NCBI GenBank assembly: GCA_014843695.1
Contig: CM026394.1
Span: 40,959,196 to 41,023,195 of the forward strand
Length of the DNA: 64,000 nucleotides
Direction of reading: 5' to 3'
Source of the DNA: Archivesica marissinica
Taxonomy: Eukaryota; Mollusca; Bivalvia; Venerida; Vesicomyidae
Shown: in pieces, positions 45,346 to 55,700 of the stretch
Numbering within the stretch: the first letter of the stretch is position 1
Layout of the letters: every line of letters starts with the position of its first letter
Notes under the pieces: model-generated
Told to the model about the DNA's origin: nothing
What the model saw: the letters and a program-made list of their open reading frames with translations, nothing else
Databases searched by the model: none
Translations under genes and position numbers: made by a program

Positions 45346-46072
45346 TTGGGCTCATACTGTATGTGAGAATTTATGGGAGAAGTGAGAAGGTGCGCACTTG
45401 CATCAATAAATGGTTTTATTCAATATAATTCAACAAGTTAGTGTTAAAATACCGTATATACCCGGCCATAAGTCGAGGGTTGAATTTTGTATTACAAATG
45501 CTGAATTTAAGCTGGATGTTTCCATAAGTCGAGGGTTGAATTTTGTATTACAAATACTGAATTTAAGCTGGATGTTTCCATGAGTCGAGGGTACGTTGGA
45601 CTTATGACATTTGCTGAGGCAATGAGTTTTTATGATACTCAGAGCTCAATTTGAGATTAACTCCATTAATAATCATACAAAAATGCACTGATGGACAACA
45701 ATAACGTAGGAAGTTTGTTGAATCAGCTTTTCTATGGTTTATAATGTAAATAATTGTTATATTAAAAAAACAACAAAAAAACAAACAGACATAAAAAGAA
45801 ATAATCACCTTGTTTGGCTTTTTTCTCATCGATAAGTCGACCTACTGTACTTTCATCATAATTCCGGATGAGAAAAGGGTCGACTTATGGTCGGGAATAT
45901 ACGGTACCCAATATGACCATTAAATGGAATCAGTGCTTAACAATGGGGCCAGTGTATGTTACTGGACAACATTTTGTAAGAAAAATGTAAAACAAATAAA
46001 ATATAAATTTCAATTAATATTTTTAGAGAGAGGCAGGGTCCCTAGGGATGAAGACACCCTCTAGAATTAGCC
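45346..46072 (+). mobile_element. CAGGG miniature element split by a TA-flanked insertion
   Basis: 'gggctcatactgtatgtgag' starts the element, and it ends at 'accctctagaattagccttg'. At its 'gttaaaatacacaatatg' site an element with TACCGTATAT termini is inserted (45452-45904). A reversed fragment of the same family lies just before it (45241-45330). Confidence 0.75.
45452..45904 (+). mobile_element. CCGTATATACC miniature element, TA duplication
   Basis: CCGTATATACCCGGCCATAA to 'atggtcgggaatatacgg', flanked by TA on both sides (45450-45451 and 45905-45906). The uninserted sister elements have a single TA at this point. A 60-bp block ('tcgagggttgaattttgtat') is duplicated at the left end. TA targets and short TIRs fit Tc1/mariner-type mobilisation. 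Confidence 0.85.
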
Positions 46073-46173
46073 TTGATGATCAAGGCCATGTTAGTACAAA
46101 CAGAGAAAAGCTGCCGATTAACTTCGGTTCAACACTTGGTTTCAGCTGTGTAAAAATTGAAAGACAGGAGGAT

Positions 46174-46425
46174 GTATTGGCGATTAGCGCAGTGGTTAGC
46201 ACGCTCGCTTCTCACCAATGCAACCCAGGTTAGATCCTCGGATCGGGAAGTATGTGAGATGGTACGGTGGTCGCCAGATCAGACAGGTGGGTTTTCTCCG
46301 GTTTCCTCCCACACAAATGACCACATTTATGCTTTCATCAGCGCCAACAAGAGTAATTAATATAAGTTGTTAGAACTTGCTTCGCAATTGTTGTAAAATA
46401 AATAAAGCTTAAACTTTAAACAGGA
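46174..46425 (+). mobile_element. SINE-V, full length
   Basis: Head 'ggcgattagcgcagtggtta' (A box) and 'acccaggttagatcctcgg' (B box, one change), core 'gggttttctccggtttcctc', tail 'tcgcaattgttgtaaaataa' with 'ataaagctta'. The core lacks the 'gggtact' repeat seen in other copies. Confidence 0.88.
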
Positions 46426-46922
46426 TGTATTTACATGCTGTATATTTTCCTCATGAATCCGACACCCAACCTACAGTTTACAGCAGTCAGAGGCAGCCGA
46501 TAATGATCTGAAGTCAACGACCGTAACCACTCGGTCACTAGAAATGTACATGTGACCAATTTACTGCACAATGCTGAGAATAAATAAGAGAAATAAGTGG
46601 TTCAGGACTGTTAACCCTTTATAAATATCTCCACTTAATATAAACACAAGTAGGATTAGAGTACACTAACCCCTTCCCCCTCTTGCCGGGTCTATAAAAT
46701 TCTAATAAGATCCCCCCAGAATTTGTGATGAAATTCAAACCGAAATAAATGATTGCAAAATTACACTCTCTGTAAAATACCGTATTAATTCTAATAAAAT
46801 CCCCACAAGTTTATTAGAATCATGGCCAGCTCCAGAGTTTGGGATGAAATTGCAGGTTCAAACCGAAATACATGTACTGGTATACAAACTTTTCAAACAC
46901 AAACAGCATCTTCCCTCATATC
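46426..46922. other. Unassigned region with a partial duplication
   Basis: A block of about 50 bp with 'aattctaataagatcccccc' and 'gatgaaattcaaaccgaaat' is present twice (about 46690-46750 and 46793-46866). No gene is seen. A SINE-L head scrap ('gtcaacgaccgtaaccactc') lies at about 46514. Confidence 0.5.
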
Positions 46923-47056
46923 CGCATTTGTATAAATATTACTGGACAAATTGTTTTATGAAAATTGAAAAAAATATATATATTTTAGGGAGACAACGAA
47001 GTCTGAGGGTCCCTAGGGCTACTATTTTGCCAAAGTCGCCATCGAGAATAAGCCCT
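46923..47056 (+). mobile_element. CAGGG miniature element, 3' fragment
   Basis: 'aatattactggacaaattgt', 'attttagggagacaacgaag' and 'gtcgccatcgagaataagcc' plus ctg. The 5' half is absent. Confidence 0.7.
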
Positions 47057-47150
47057 GATTAAACAACATTATGATTTTGTAATGTTTCTTTATAATGTAT
47101 ATCTCTGGCTTCGGAGAAAGAATAAAATAAATGTTTGATAATCAAATTTC

Positions 47151-47766
47151 TTAAAGCGACACTATTATATGAAATCATTTTTTCCAAATATTACTTCAAA
47201 CACTGATAATTTGAACTAATACACAAGCATCGTATACGACGCACTTAGAATAGACTCCAATAATAAACAAACACCAATTCATGAGCGTGGCTGACCATTA
47301 CATGAAATTCTACTTTCATTTTAGTGAATACATGTATGTAGACCGAAAAACACCAAAATATTGATTGAAAGTTAGTGTTCGAAATATTTCAGAGTAATTT
47401 ATAGTACAGGGTTCATTTTAGGTCAGAATTTTTGGGAGAAGTGGGAAATTGCGCGATCGCGTCCTTAAATGGTGTTATTTAATCAATTTCAACAAAATAT
47501 GGTTAAAATGCACAGATAGACCATTAAATACAACATTTGAATAGAAGGAGTGCTTTATAATGGGCCAGTGTAACTTACATTGTACTGGCCAAAACTTTGT
47601 ATGAACAAATTATTTAGGGAGAAGTGGGGCCCCCAGATGGGCGAAGTCAGGGTCCCTAGGACGACTATTTCGCCCACATCGCCCTCTAAAATAAACCTGA
47701 TAGTAATGCAAATTATACATAAAAATGCATTTTTATTGGGCTTTTTCCAATGTAATGTCGCTTTAA
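47151..47766 (+). mobile_element. TTAA miniature element F3 split by a CAGGG element
   Basis: TTAAAGCGACACTATTATAT to 'ttccaatgtaatgtcgcttt' plus aa. It carries the CAGGG insertion at 47407-47699. The uninserted sister at 43930 reads 'tttatagtaaaaatgct' at this point. Confidence 0.85.
47407..47699 (+). mobile_element. CAGGG miniature element nested in F3
   Basis: CAGGGTTCATTTTAGGTCAG to 'gccctctaaaataaacctg'. The 6-bp duplication atagta lies at 47401-47406 and 47700-47705. Confidence 0.9.
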
Positions 47767-47886
47767 GAGAGATACGTATTAGCGATTATAAAACTGTTAT
47801 GACATTATTAAAAGAATTTGAATTATTTTATGACCACTAATCTTCAGGATCAATGGTGTTTATTGTGAAATATCACATTCATATTA

Positions 47887-48650
47887 CCGTATTTAGCTAT
47901 GTATAGTGCGCTATCGTGTATAATGCTTGAAAAACTTGAGTTCCGATGTATACTGTGCACGTGAAAAACGCAATTTTCCAAGTCAAAATTTAACATTTCT
48001 CAAGAATCGCTAAAAATTGTGCTCCGTGATCTTTACAACTTATATTAATCACTCGAGATATACCTCATCGAGTAACGGTAACGCACTCAGGCACACCTGC
48101 TCAAATTTCTCGACACGTTCTCAAACATGTCAGCAGATGCTCAAACTTCTCAACACGTGTAGCCTACCAAATTAACTGGGACCCATTGTGAAAGGTTTGT
48201 CGAAATTTTTCGAATTTTTTTTTTTATGCAATGCATTGTACATTGTACGACAAAGTATGCGAAAAGTACGGGAAATATTACCTACGATAAAACCATGTGA
48301 TGTTATCAAATCGCCATTTTTTTATGCATTTACTAATTTCAATTAAATTCTTCCAAGTTTGCCAAAATAAACGAAATATATGCTAATTTTGTGGTCTTAT
48401 TCATTTGATTTATTTATATAGACTATCGGCAACTGGTTTTAATAGCTAGTTTATAACGATTGTCGAATGTAACAACTTATAGAATGACTGTGGGCCGTTC
48501 GGGTCGAATTTCAGTTTTTTCACGAAATATTGGTCAATTTTGGTCCGGAAAAAAATGTCCTGATGTCTGGTACTGGTGTATAATGCGCAGTAGATAAAAT
48601 GGATGAGGATTTCAGTAATAAATGTGCGCACTATACATAGCTAAATACGG
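47887..48650. mobile_element. CCGTATTTAGC miniature element, TA-flanked
   Basis: TTACCGTATTTAGCTATGTA on the left and 'tacatagctaaatacggtaa' on the right are exact inverse complements, with TA at both junctions. The 760-bp interior contains a scrap of SINE ('acaacttatattaatcactc') and 'cttctcaacacg' repeats. No ORF of note. Confidence 0.88.
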
Positions 48651-48725
48651 TAATAGCATTATGTCGGATAATAGATCGAAAGTCTCATAGTATATTCAAG
48701 AGATTTAAAGCCCCATAATGCATTT

Positions 48726-48962
48726 GTCCACCTCCGTGGTTACGGTCGTTGACTTTTATACCACTGTAACTTATAATCACTGATGGTCACGGGTTCAAGA
48801 GCGTGTTTCTTTTTTTGAAAAAGTTGGCAGTATCTTACAGAGGTTGGCGCACAAAGTACTGATTAACCGCTGGAGCCTGTCCAGGAAAGGTGTTGTTAGG
48901 TAAACTGCCTGTCGCTCAAATGGACAACCGGTAGCGACGTTAAATAGACTTAAATTTAAAAA
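48726..48962 (+). mobile_element. SINE-L with 'gcgacgttaaata' tail
   Basis: Starts 'tccacctccgtggttacggt' (a few bases of the A box deleted), B box 'cacgggttcaag', body 'aaaaagttggcagtatctta', 'gtccaggaaaggtgttgtta', end 'ccggtagcgacgttaaatag'. Same subfamily as 45010. Confidence 0.82.
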
Positions 48963-49199
48963 AAAATTATGAGCTTACTTAGAATGTGCTCAATACCAAG
49001 TTATGAGCCGATAATTAGGTGATTAGATATTGTGAATTGTCTTATATTTTCATGTTTAAATAATAAATTATTACTGTAAAAAATAAAATTCGGAAAATAA
49101 AAACGAATGAATATGCTTTTGTGAAATTACCATTTTTAAATACCTCCCTTTATGGATATTTTTTAACAAAATCAGCAATAACTGTAAATGGTGGTTTAT

Positions 49200-49413
49200 G
49201 TTTAAACTTGATTTATTTTACAACGATTGCGAAGTTGGCGCGGATGAAAGCATAAATGTGGTCATTCGTGTGGGAGGAAACCGGAGTACCCAGAGAAAAC
49301 ACACTTGTCTGATCTGGCGACCATCGTACCAACTCACATACTTCCCGGTCCGAGGATCGAACCCAGGTTGCATTGGTGAGAAGCGAGAACGCTAACCACT
49401 GCACTAATTGGAC
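49200..49413 (-). mobile_element. SINE-V, near full length
   Basis: Minus strand: 'attagtgcagtggttagcgt', 'caacctgggttcgatcctcg', 'tttctctgggtactccggtt', end 'aaaataaatcaagtttaaac'. About 40 bp between the V-like core and the tail are deleted. Confidence 0.85.
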
Positions 49414-49574
49414 AATGTTAGATAATAGATCTAAAGTATCATGGCATAATTAAAAGTGATTTAAGGAAGCTGACTGTGTTACCATGGTAAGTCTCTTTTT
49501 GAGTTTTGTTGGATATCAGTTGGAAGGGTTTATAAGAGGCTTTATTTTTTTCTCCCAATATTCAACTGGAAAAT

Positions 49575-49815
49575 GTGGAAGTCGTGATAGCGCAGCAGTA
49601 GTAGAGCATACGTTTCAGATGCGAAAGGTCCCGAGTTCGCGTCCGGCTGTAGCCGTTGCGATTGTGCCCTTAGGCAAGGCATTTAAATTCCACATTGCCT
49701 CTTCTCTCGCCCTTGTGGCGATGGATTCAATCAGGAATGAGGTCTCGAGAGTGATTAATATAAGTTGTAAGAACTCGTTTCGCAATCGAACTAAAATAAA
49801 TTTGCATAAACTACC
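49575..49815 (+). mobile_element. SINE-M, full length
   Basis: Head 'gtggaagtcgtgatagcgca' and 'ggtcccgagttcgcgtcc' (B box), core 'gattgtgcccttaggcaagg', 'gatggattcaatcaggaatg', tail 'gcataaacta'. A 111-codon open frame at 49484-49819 is this SINE translated. Confidence 0.9.
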
Positions 49816-49856
49816 GTAACTGGAAAATTGAAACAACGAAAAGTCAAAATACATAT

Positions 49857-50126
49857 CAGGGCTCATTCTAGAGGGCTCACATGGCGAAATAGTCGCCCTA
49901 GAGCCCCAACTTCACCCCCCAGTTCTGCCTAAAAATAAATTGAAAAACATTAGGAATTGACAATTTTCATACACAATTTTGCTATTGTAAAGCATATCTT
50001 CTATTCAAACGTGTATTTTAACTGACTATTGTGTATGAATTGCATTAAAGAATACCATATATATATTGTAAGGATGCAATCACAAACTTTCTCACTTCTC
50101 CCACAGATTCTGACAGGATGAGCCCA
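49857..50126 (-). mobile_element. CAGGG miniature element
   Basis: CAGGGCTCATTCTAGAGGGC to 'attctgacaggatgagccca' plus g. Flanks share catat. 'gtcgccctagagccccaact' marks the family core. Confidence 0.8.
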
Positions 50127-50134
50127 GCATATGC

Positions 50135-50825
50135 TTCTATTTGTATCCTTACGGTATAACACTCTGAACTTCTATTTGTATCATTACGGTATAACACTCT
50201 GAACTCCTATTTGAATCATTATGGTATAACACTCTGAACTGCTATTTCAATCATTACGGTATAACACTCTGAACTCCTATTTGTATCATTACGGTATAAC
50301 ACTCTGAACTTCTATTTGAATAATTACGGTATAACACTCTGAACTTCTATTTGAATAATTACGATATAACACTCTGAACTTCTATTTGAATCATTACGGT
50401 ATAACACTCTGAACTTCTATTTGTATCATTACGGTATAACACTCTGAACTTCTATTTAAATCATTACGGTATAACACTCTGAACTCCTATTTGTATCATT
50501 ACGGTATAACACTCTGAACTTCTATTTGTATCATTACGGTATAACACTCGGAACTATGTTAGCATGCTTCTATTTGTATCATTACGGTATAACACTCTGA
50601 AATTCTATTTGTATCATTACGGTATAACACTCTGAAATTCTATTTGTATCATTACGGTATAACACTCTGAAATTCTATTTGAATCATTACGGTATAACAC
50701 TCTGAACTTCTATTTGTATCATTACAGTAGAACACTCTGAACTTCTATTTGAATAATTACGGTATAACACTCTGAACTATGTCAGCATGCTTCTATTTGA
50801 ATCATTACGGTATAACACTCAGAAC
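50135..50825. repeat. 35-bp minisatellite, about 20 copies
   Basis: Units: 'ctatttgtatcattacggta' plus 'taacactctgaactt'. Two longer units carry an insert 'atgttagcatgctt' or 'atgtcagcatgctt' (near 50553 and 50779). The array begins at the right end of the CAGGG element. Confidence 0.95.
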
Positions 50826-51029
50826 AATATTATCATCCTGGCATACATGTAGGATGCGAACTATGATCAATTGATCATGCAAGGAAATGTACAATCATGT
50901 GAGAGGAGATGTTCGGTTTTTCCCAAGGGCCAAATTTACCCTTGCTGCTAACACACGATATATTTAGCTATTGTCTCTCGATCAGTAAGTGAATAACAAC
51001 CAATATTGATGACTAGTGTGTCTCGGTGA

Positions 51030-51402
51030 ACCAAGTTCTATATATTGATCATAAGACGGTCTCAAACCATAAAGTTTAGGCGAACCAAGTTCTATATATT
51101 AATCATAAGCCAGTCTCAAACCATAAAGTTTAGGCGAACCAAGTTCTATATATTGATCATAAGACGGTCTCAAACCATAAAGTTTAGGCGAACCAAGTTC
51201 TATATATTAATCATAAGCCAGTCTCAAACCATAAAGTTTAGGCGAACCAAGTTCTATATATTGATCATAAGACGGTCTCAAACCATAAAGTTTAGGCGAA
51301 CCAAGTTCTATATATTGATCATAAGGCGGTCTGAAACCATAAAGTTTAGGCGAACCAAGTTCTATATATTGATCATAAGGCGGTCTGAAACCATAAAGTT
51401 TA
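51030..51402. repeat. 54-bp minisatellite, seven copies
   Basis: Unit: 'gttctatatattgatcataa', 'gacggtctcaaaccataaag', 'tttaggcgaaccaa'. Copies 1, 3 and 5 read 'ttgatcataagacgg', copies 2 and 4 read 'ttaatcataagccag', and the last two read 'aaggcggtctg'. This shows a 108-bp higher-order stage followed by duplication of a third variant. Confidence 0.95.
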
Positions 51403-51574
51403 GTCACCTTACAATGTACATGTAGGCTAAGTTATTCGTTATCTTCTGTGTTCCCCAGGAGGTTGCAGAATTATTTGAATATTTAAAGGGACACTACATC
51501 GTATGAAGTATAAATAGCAGATTTAATGTCCACGCAACAATGATACTACACATTATTCCATATTAAAACACTCT

Positions 51575-51875
51575 TGTGACGTCGTACCTTTGTACTTGTG
51601 GTGTCATGACGTCGTACCTTTGTACTTGCATTGTCGTGACGTCATACCTTTGTACTTGTGGTGTCATGACGTCATACCTTGGTACTTGCGGTGCCGTGAC
51701 ATCATACCTTTGTACTTGCAGTGTCATGATGTCATACCCTTGTACTTGTGGTGTCATGACGTCATACCTTTGTACTTGCGGTGTAGTGACACAATTCCTA
51801 TGTACTTGTGGTGTCGTGACATCAAACCTTTGTACTTGCGGTGCCGTGACGTCACACCTTTGTACTTGCAGTCCA
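51575..51875. repeat. 30-bp minisatellite rich in CRE-like TGACGTCA
   Basis: About ten units of 'cctttgtacttgtggtgtca' plus 'tgacgtcata'. At least four copies have the perfect CRE palindrome TGACGTCA; others have one or two changes. The single-copy relative at 59628-59780 has the same 3' continuation ('tattattattaatattggac' and 'ttaataggatcttgttatat'). Confidence 0.92.
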
Positions 51876-52075
51876 TTATTATTAATAGTCCATTATTATT
51901 AATATTGGACTGGTGTCAAAAGCCTAGAGTATTATATTAAATCCTATGCGTAAATGTACGTAATTAACATTTTTAATTAGTAGGATCTTGTTATATAATA
52001 ATAAGTGTGTGTTTTATACATGTAAGCCTCAAACGGATCCAATATTTAAAATATTGGTACTGTCTTTGGCACTAT
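51876..52075 (+). repeat. Dispersed segment shared with 59650-59780
   Basis: 'attattaatattggactggt', 'gtcaaaagcc', 'ttaattagtaggatcttgtt' and 'ataagtgtgtgttttat' recur at 59650-59780. It is probably a fragment of an unrecognised element whose left edge seeded the 30-bp array. Confidence 0.7.
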
Positions 52076-52228
52076 GCGCCTCATACAGTCCAATATTTTA
52101 CATATTGGATCGTTTTTGGCTTATATCCTATATATATATAATACACATAACATATACATAATTTGAATAAATATTTTACGTCAGTAAACATAACAAGGTG
52201 AAAGTGAATGAATGACTTTCCTGAAACG

Positions 52229-52468
52229 GTTAGTTTATACAAATTTATTTTAGCTCGATTGCGAAACAAGTTATTTCAACTTATATAAATCACTCTCGAG
52301 ACCTCATTCCTGACGGAATCCATCGCCACGAGAGAGAGAGAAGAGGCAACGTGGAATTTAAATGCCTTGCCTAAGGGCACAATCGTAACGGCTCCAGTGG
52401 GGCTCAAACTCATGAACCTTTCGCACCTGAAGCGAACGCGCATCCACTGCACTATCACGACTTCCACT
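52229..52468 (-). mobile_element. SINE-M, full length
   Basis: Minus strand: 'gtggaagtcgtgatagtgca', 'ggttcatgagtttgagcccc' (B box), 'gattgtgcccttaggcaagg', tail 'gcgaaatcgagc'-like end with 'taaaataaatttgtataaac'. Confidence 0.88.
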
Positions 52469-52575
52469 GAAACGGTTTGCCACGCCCTGCGTACATTCCG
52501 AACAATCAGAACAAACATCCAAGACGGCTGTTTCAACAAACATGTTCCGTTTGCGTGAGCATTAGTTTGAACTTT

Positions 52576-53130
52576 ATTTATCGAGTGGTTACGGTCGCTG
52601 ACTTGTATACCACTGTAATCTATCATCACTGATGGTCCGTCTCCGTGGTCGAGTGGTTACGGTCGCTGACTCGTATACCACTGTAACCTATCACAAGGTT
52701 TATTCTAGGGAGAAGTGAGAAAGCACGTGATCGCTTCTTTAAATGGTGTTCTTTAATATACTTCTGCAAAATAGGGTTAAAATGCACAGTACAACCATTA
52801 AATACAACATTTTAATAGAAGGAGTGCTTTATAATGGACCAGTGTATCTTATTAGACACATTTTTGTTTGAAAATCGTAAAAACCAAAAAAAATTATTTT
52901 TTTTAGGGAGAAGTGGGGCCCCCAGTGGGCGAAGTCAGGGTTCCTAGGGCGACAATTTTGTCCACATCGCCCTCTAGAATGATCCCTGCTATCATCACTG
53001 ATGGTCCGTCTCCGTGGTCGAGTGGCTATGGTCACTGACTTGTATACCACTGTAACCTATCACTGATGGTCACTGGTTTGAGCCCCGCTGAGACCGTTTC
53101 TCTTTATATGAAAAAGTTGGCAGTTTCTTT
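52576..53130 (+). mobile_element. SINE-L with three tandem heads, split by a CAGGG element
   Basis: Heads of 68-bp period ('cgagtggttacggtcgctga', 'cttgtataccactgtaa') occur at about 52576 and 52644, and again at about 53017 after the CAGGG insert. Only the last is followed by the B box 'tggtttgagccccg' and the body 'aaaaagttggcagtttc'. The period and junction are the same as in the array at 29310-30199. Confidence 0.85.
52694..52988 (+). mobile_element. CAGGG miniature element in a SINE-L head
   Basis: CAAGGTTTATTCTAGGGAGA to 'ccctctagaatgatccctg' with an exact 6-bp duplication ctatca (52688-52693 and 52989-52994). Confidence 0.92.
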
Positions 53131-53139
53131 AAATATTAA

Positions 53140-53345
53140 ACGTTATTTATTTTACAACGATTGCGAAGCAAGTTTTAACAACTTATATTAATCACTCTCA
53201 TTGGCGTGGATGAAAGCGTAAATTTGGTCATTCGTGTGGGAGGAAACCGGAGTACCCGGAGAAAACTCATCTGTCCGATCTGGCGACCACCGTACCATTT
53301 CACATACTTCCCGGTCCGAGGATCGAACCCGGGTTGCATTGGTGA
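53140..53345 (-). mobile_element. SINE-V, near full length
   Basis: Minus strand from 'cttctcaccaatgcaacccg' and 'ggttcgatcctcgg' (B box) through 'ccgggtactccggtttcctc' to 'aaaataaataacgtttaa'. The A-box region is degraded ('taacacgctagc'). Confidence 0.85.
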
Positions 53346-53389
53346 GAAGCTAGCGTGTTAATCGGAGAGCCAAATTAACTTTGCTCCCT

Positions 53390-53560
53390 TACATTATACT
53401 TCCCATTTTAAATGTCTAACTTAACTTAAGTATTCAAGGACAATTCAAGGACTTCACTCACTTTGCTCCCTTACATTATACTTCCCACTTTAAATGTCTA
53501 ACTTAGCTTAAGTATTCAAGGACAATTCAAGGACAATTCAAGGACTTTGCTTTAAGTACT
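53390..53560. repeat. 72-bp direct duplication
   Basis: 'tttgctcccttacattatac' to 'tattcaaggacaattcaagg' occurs twice, with a shorter third remnant at about 53590-53615. The small unit 'acaattcaagg' is itself repeated. Confidence 0.85.
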
Positions 53561-53648
53561 CAATGACAATTCAAGGGCACACTTTCCGCTTACATTATAC
53601 TTCCTATTTTAAGTATTGAAGAATGGTAATTGAACAGTCTCGAGTATT

Positions 53649-53825
53649 TTAAGTATTGAACAGTCTCGAGTGTGCCGGTCTCTCCCGTAGCATCAAGCCG
53701 TCAATGATCCTGTAGAATGCATGATGATTGAGCTTATTTACCCTCGCCGCCGGCGAACCATATGGATGCATGTCTGACACTCCATCTGACCTATCACAGT
53801 TAAGTTGAGGCATAATATTGCACAT
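53649..53825 (-). CDS. Unrecognised 58-residue ORF, possible first coding exon
   Basis: An ATG at 53823-53825 opens a 58-residue frame closed by TAA at 53649-53651. The sequence is not repetitive and looks protein-like: it starts MCNIMPQLNCDRSDGVSDMH and continues PYGSPAARVNKLNHHAFYRI, IDGLMLRERPAHS. A donor-like AGG/GTAAAT lies inside (boundary 53742/53741), so the real exon may end after SPAAR. I do not recognise a family. It has the same orientation as the SGPP-like gene but does not resemble an SGPP N-terminus. Support is limited to composition, the upstream promoter-like arrangement and absence from the repeat families here. Confidence 0.3.
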   Translation of the reverse strand: MCNIMPQLNCDRSDGVSDMHPYGSPAARVNKLNHHAFYRIIDGLMLRERPAHSRLFNT

Positions 53826-53836
53826 GGATTTGACAG

Positions 53837-53872
53837 TTCACTGATCCCAGCGAGGACGTACGACGGTATATA
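53837..53872 (-). promoter_or_regulatory. TATA box and Inr upstream of the short ORF
   Basis: On the minus strand TATATA (53872-53867) lies 30 bases 5' of the A of TCAGTG (53842), which fits the usual TATA-to-start distance and the TCAGT-type initiator. The predicted leader is only 17 nt before the ATG at 53825. In AT-rich DNA a TATA match alone is weak; the spacing is what makes it notable. Confidence 0.35.
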
Positions 53873-54296
53873 ATGAAGGCCCTGGGTGCTTAATTATTGG
53901 AATTCAATAGATACAAGAAAATAATGTTGCTAATCACCAAAGTTGCTGGGGAAACAACATAGTTTACGCTGTGACTGGTTGATCTTATTCCATGTTTGGC
54001 AGTTGTTGCTGAACACAGTGATCACCATTCTGTTATTGCTCTGGTGAATTGATATTGATTTGCTGCTTCTAAGCTTATACAAATTTATTTTAGCTCAATT
54101 GCTAAACAAGTTCTGGCAAATGTTGCTGAATACAGTAATCACCATTCTGTTATTGCTATGGTGAAATGAAATAGTTACCAATACGACATACATTGACAAT
54201 GTAGTAGCCAAAGCAATGTTCATAATAAAGGCCAGAATCTCATATAGTCCCAGTAATATCTATGGAGGTGGGATATATATGGCGACTACTTATCAA

Positions 54297-55262
54297 TTAA
54301 CCCTTTCCCTCATAGAAGCACCTCTTGATGCCATTACCAATATGACATACATTGATAATGTAGTAGCCAAACCAATGTTCAAACACCCTTTCCCTCATAG
54401 AAGCACCTCTTGACGCCATTACCAATACGACATACATTGATAATGTAGTAGCCAAACCAATGTTCAAAAACCCTTTCCCTTATAGAAGCACCTCTTGACG
54501 CCATTACCAATACGACATACATTGATAATGTAGCAGCCAAACCAATGTTCAAAAACCCTTTCCCTCATAGATGCACCTCTTGACGCCATTACCAATACGA
54601 CATACATTGACAATGTAGCAGCCAAACCAATGTTCATAAACCCTTTCCCTCATAGAAGCACCTCTTGACGCCATTACCAATACGACATACATTGACAATG
54701 TAGTACCTAAACCAATGTTCATAAAAGCTTTCCCTCATAACGCCATTACCAATACGACATACATTGACAATGTAGCAGCCAAACCAATGTTCATAAACCC
54801 TTTCCCTCATAGAAGCACCTATTGACGCCATTACCAATACGACATACATTGACAATGTAGTAGCCAAACCAATGTTCATAATAAAGGCCAGAATCTCATG
54901 TAGTCCCAGTAATATATACGGAGGTGGGATAGATATAGCGACTATTTATCCACTGCATGATAGCTAAATGTCGTTTGTATGGAGATATAAAGTATATTAA
55001 CCTAAATTCTATGTAGACCCAGTAATATCTATGGAGGTGGGATAGATATGGGACTACTTAACCACTGCATGATAGCTAAATGGCTGCGTTGTATGGAAAT
55101 ATAATAGTATATTAACCTAAATCTCTATGTAGTCCCAGTAACATCTATGGAGGTGGGATAGATATGGCGACTACTTATCCACTGCATGATAGCTAAATGG
55201 CTGTCGTTTGTATGGAAATATAATAGTATATTAACCTAAATCTCTATGAAGGAAAAGGTTAA
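54297..55262 (+). mobile_element. TTAA miniature element X with expanded alpha units
   Basis: TTAACCCTTTCCCTCATAGA to 'tctatgaaggaaaaggttaa'. About seven alpha units (80-88 bp, each beginning 'ccctttccctcatagaagca') occupy 54297-54890, followed by about three beta units. Each alpha unit therefore carries its own copy of the terminal sequence. A piece of another copy precedes it at 54176-54296. Confidence 0.85.
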
Positions 55263-55403
55263 TACAAATTTATTTTAGCTTGATTGCGAAACAAATTCTT
55301 ACAACTTAAGTTATATTAGCCATAATGACTACTGCATTACCACACACTAAACTTAAAGCAATTTCTACTAGCCAAAAATAAATTGACTTTGGGCTATTAA
55401 GTC

Positions 55404-55540
55404 GATACAAATTTATTTTAGGTCAATTGCGAAACAAGTTCATACAATTTATATTAATCACTCTAGAGACCTCATTCCTGATGGAATTCATCGCCACGAG
55501 GGAGAGAGAAGAGGGGGCTATGTGGAATTTAATGTGTTGC
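55404..55540 (-). mobile_element. SINE-M, 5' truncated
   Basis: 'tacaaatttattttaggtca' to 'gctatgtggaattta' on the minus strand. A shorter tail fragment lies at 55260-55318. 55541-55700 is unassigned. Confidence 0.75.
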
Positions 55541-55700
55541 TTGTTAGATATGTACTAGCTGTAGTACATTATAGTACAGTGCATGTGGGATGTCGTTGAC
55601 CTACAGATTACCTAATTTGGGGGGCTTTTATAGCGGAATGACAGGGCAGTCCGCCCTGCCCCCTTTTTTTAACCCCGCCCATGTGCCTATTTTTTAAAAA

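Noticed and set aside
49484..49819. 111-codon plus-strand frame
   Set aside because: It is mainly a SINE-M copy; other SINE-M copies are open in the same stretch by descent.
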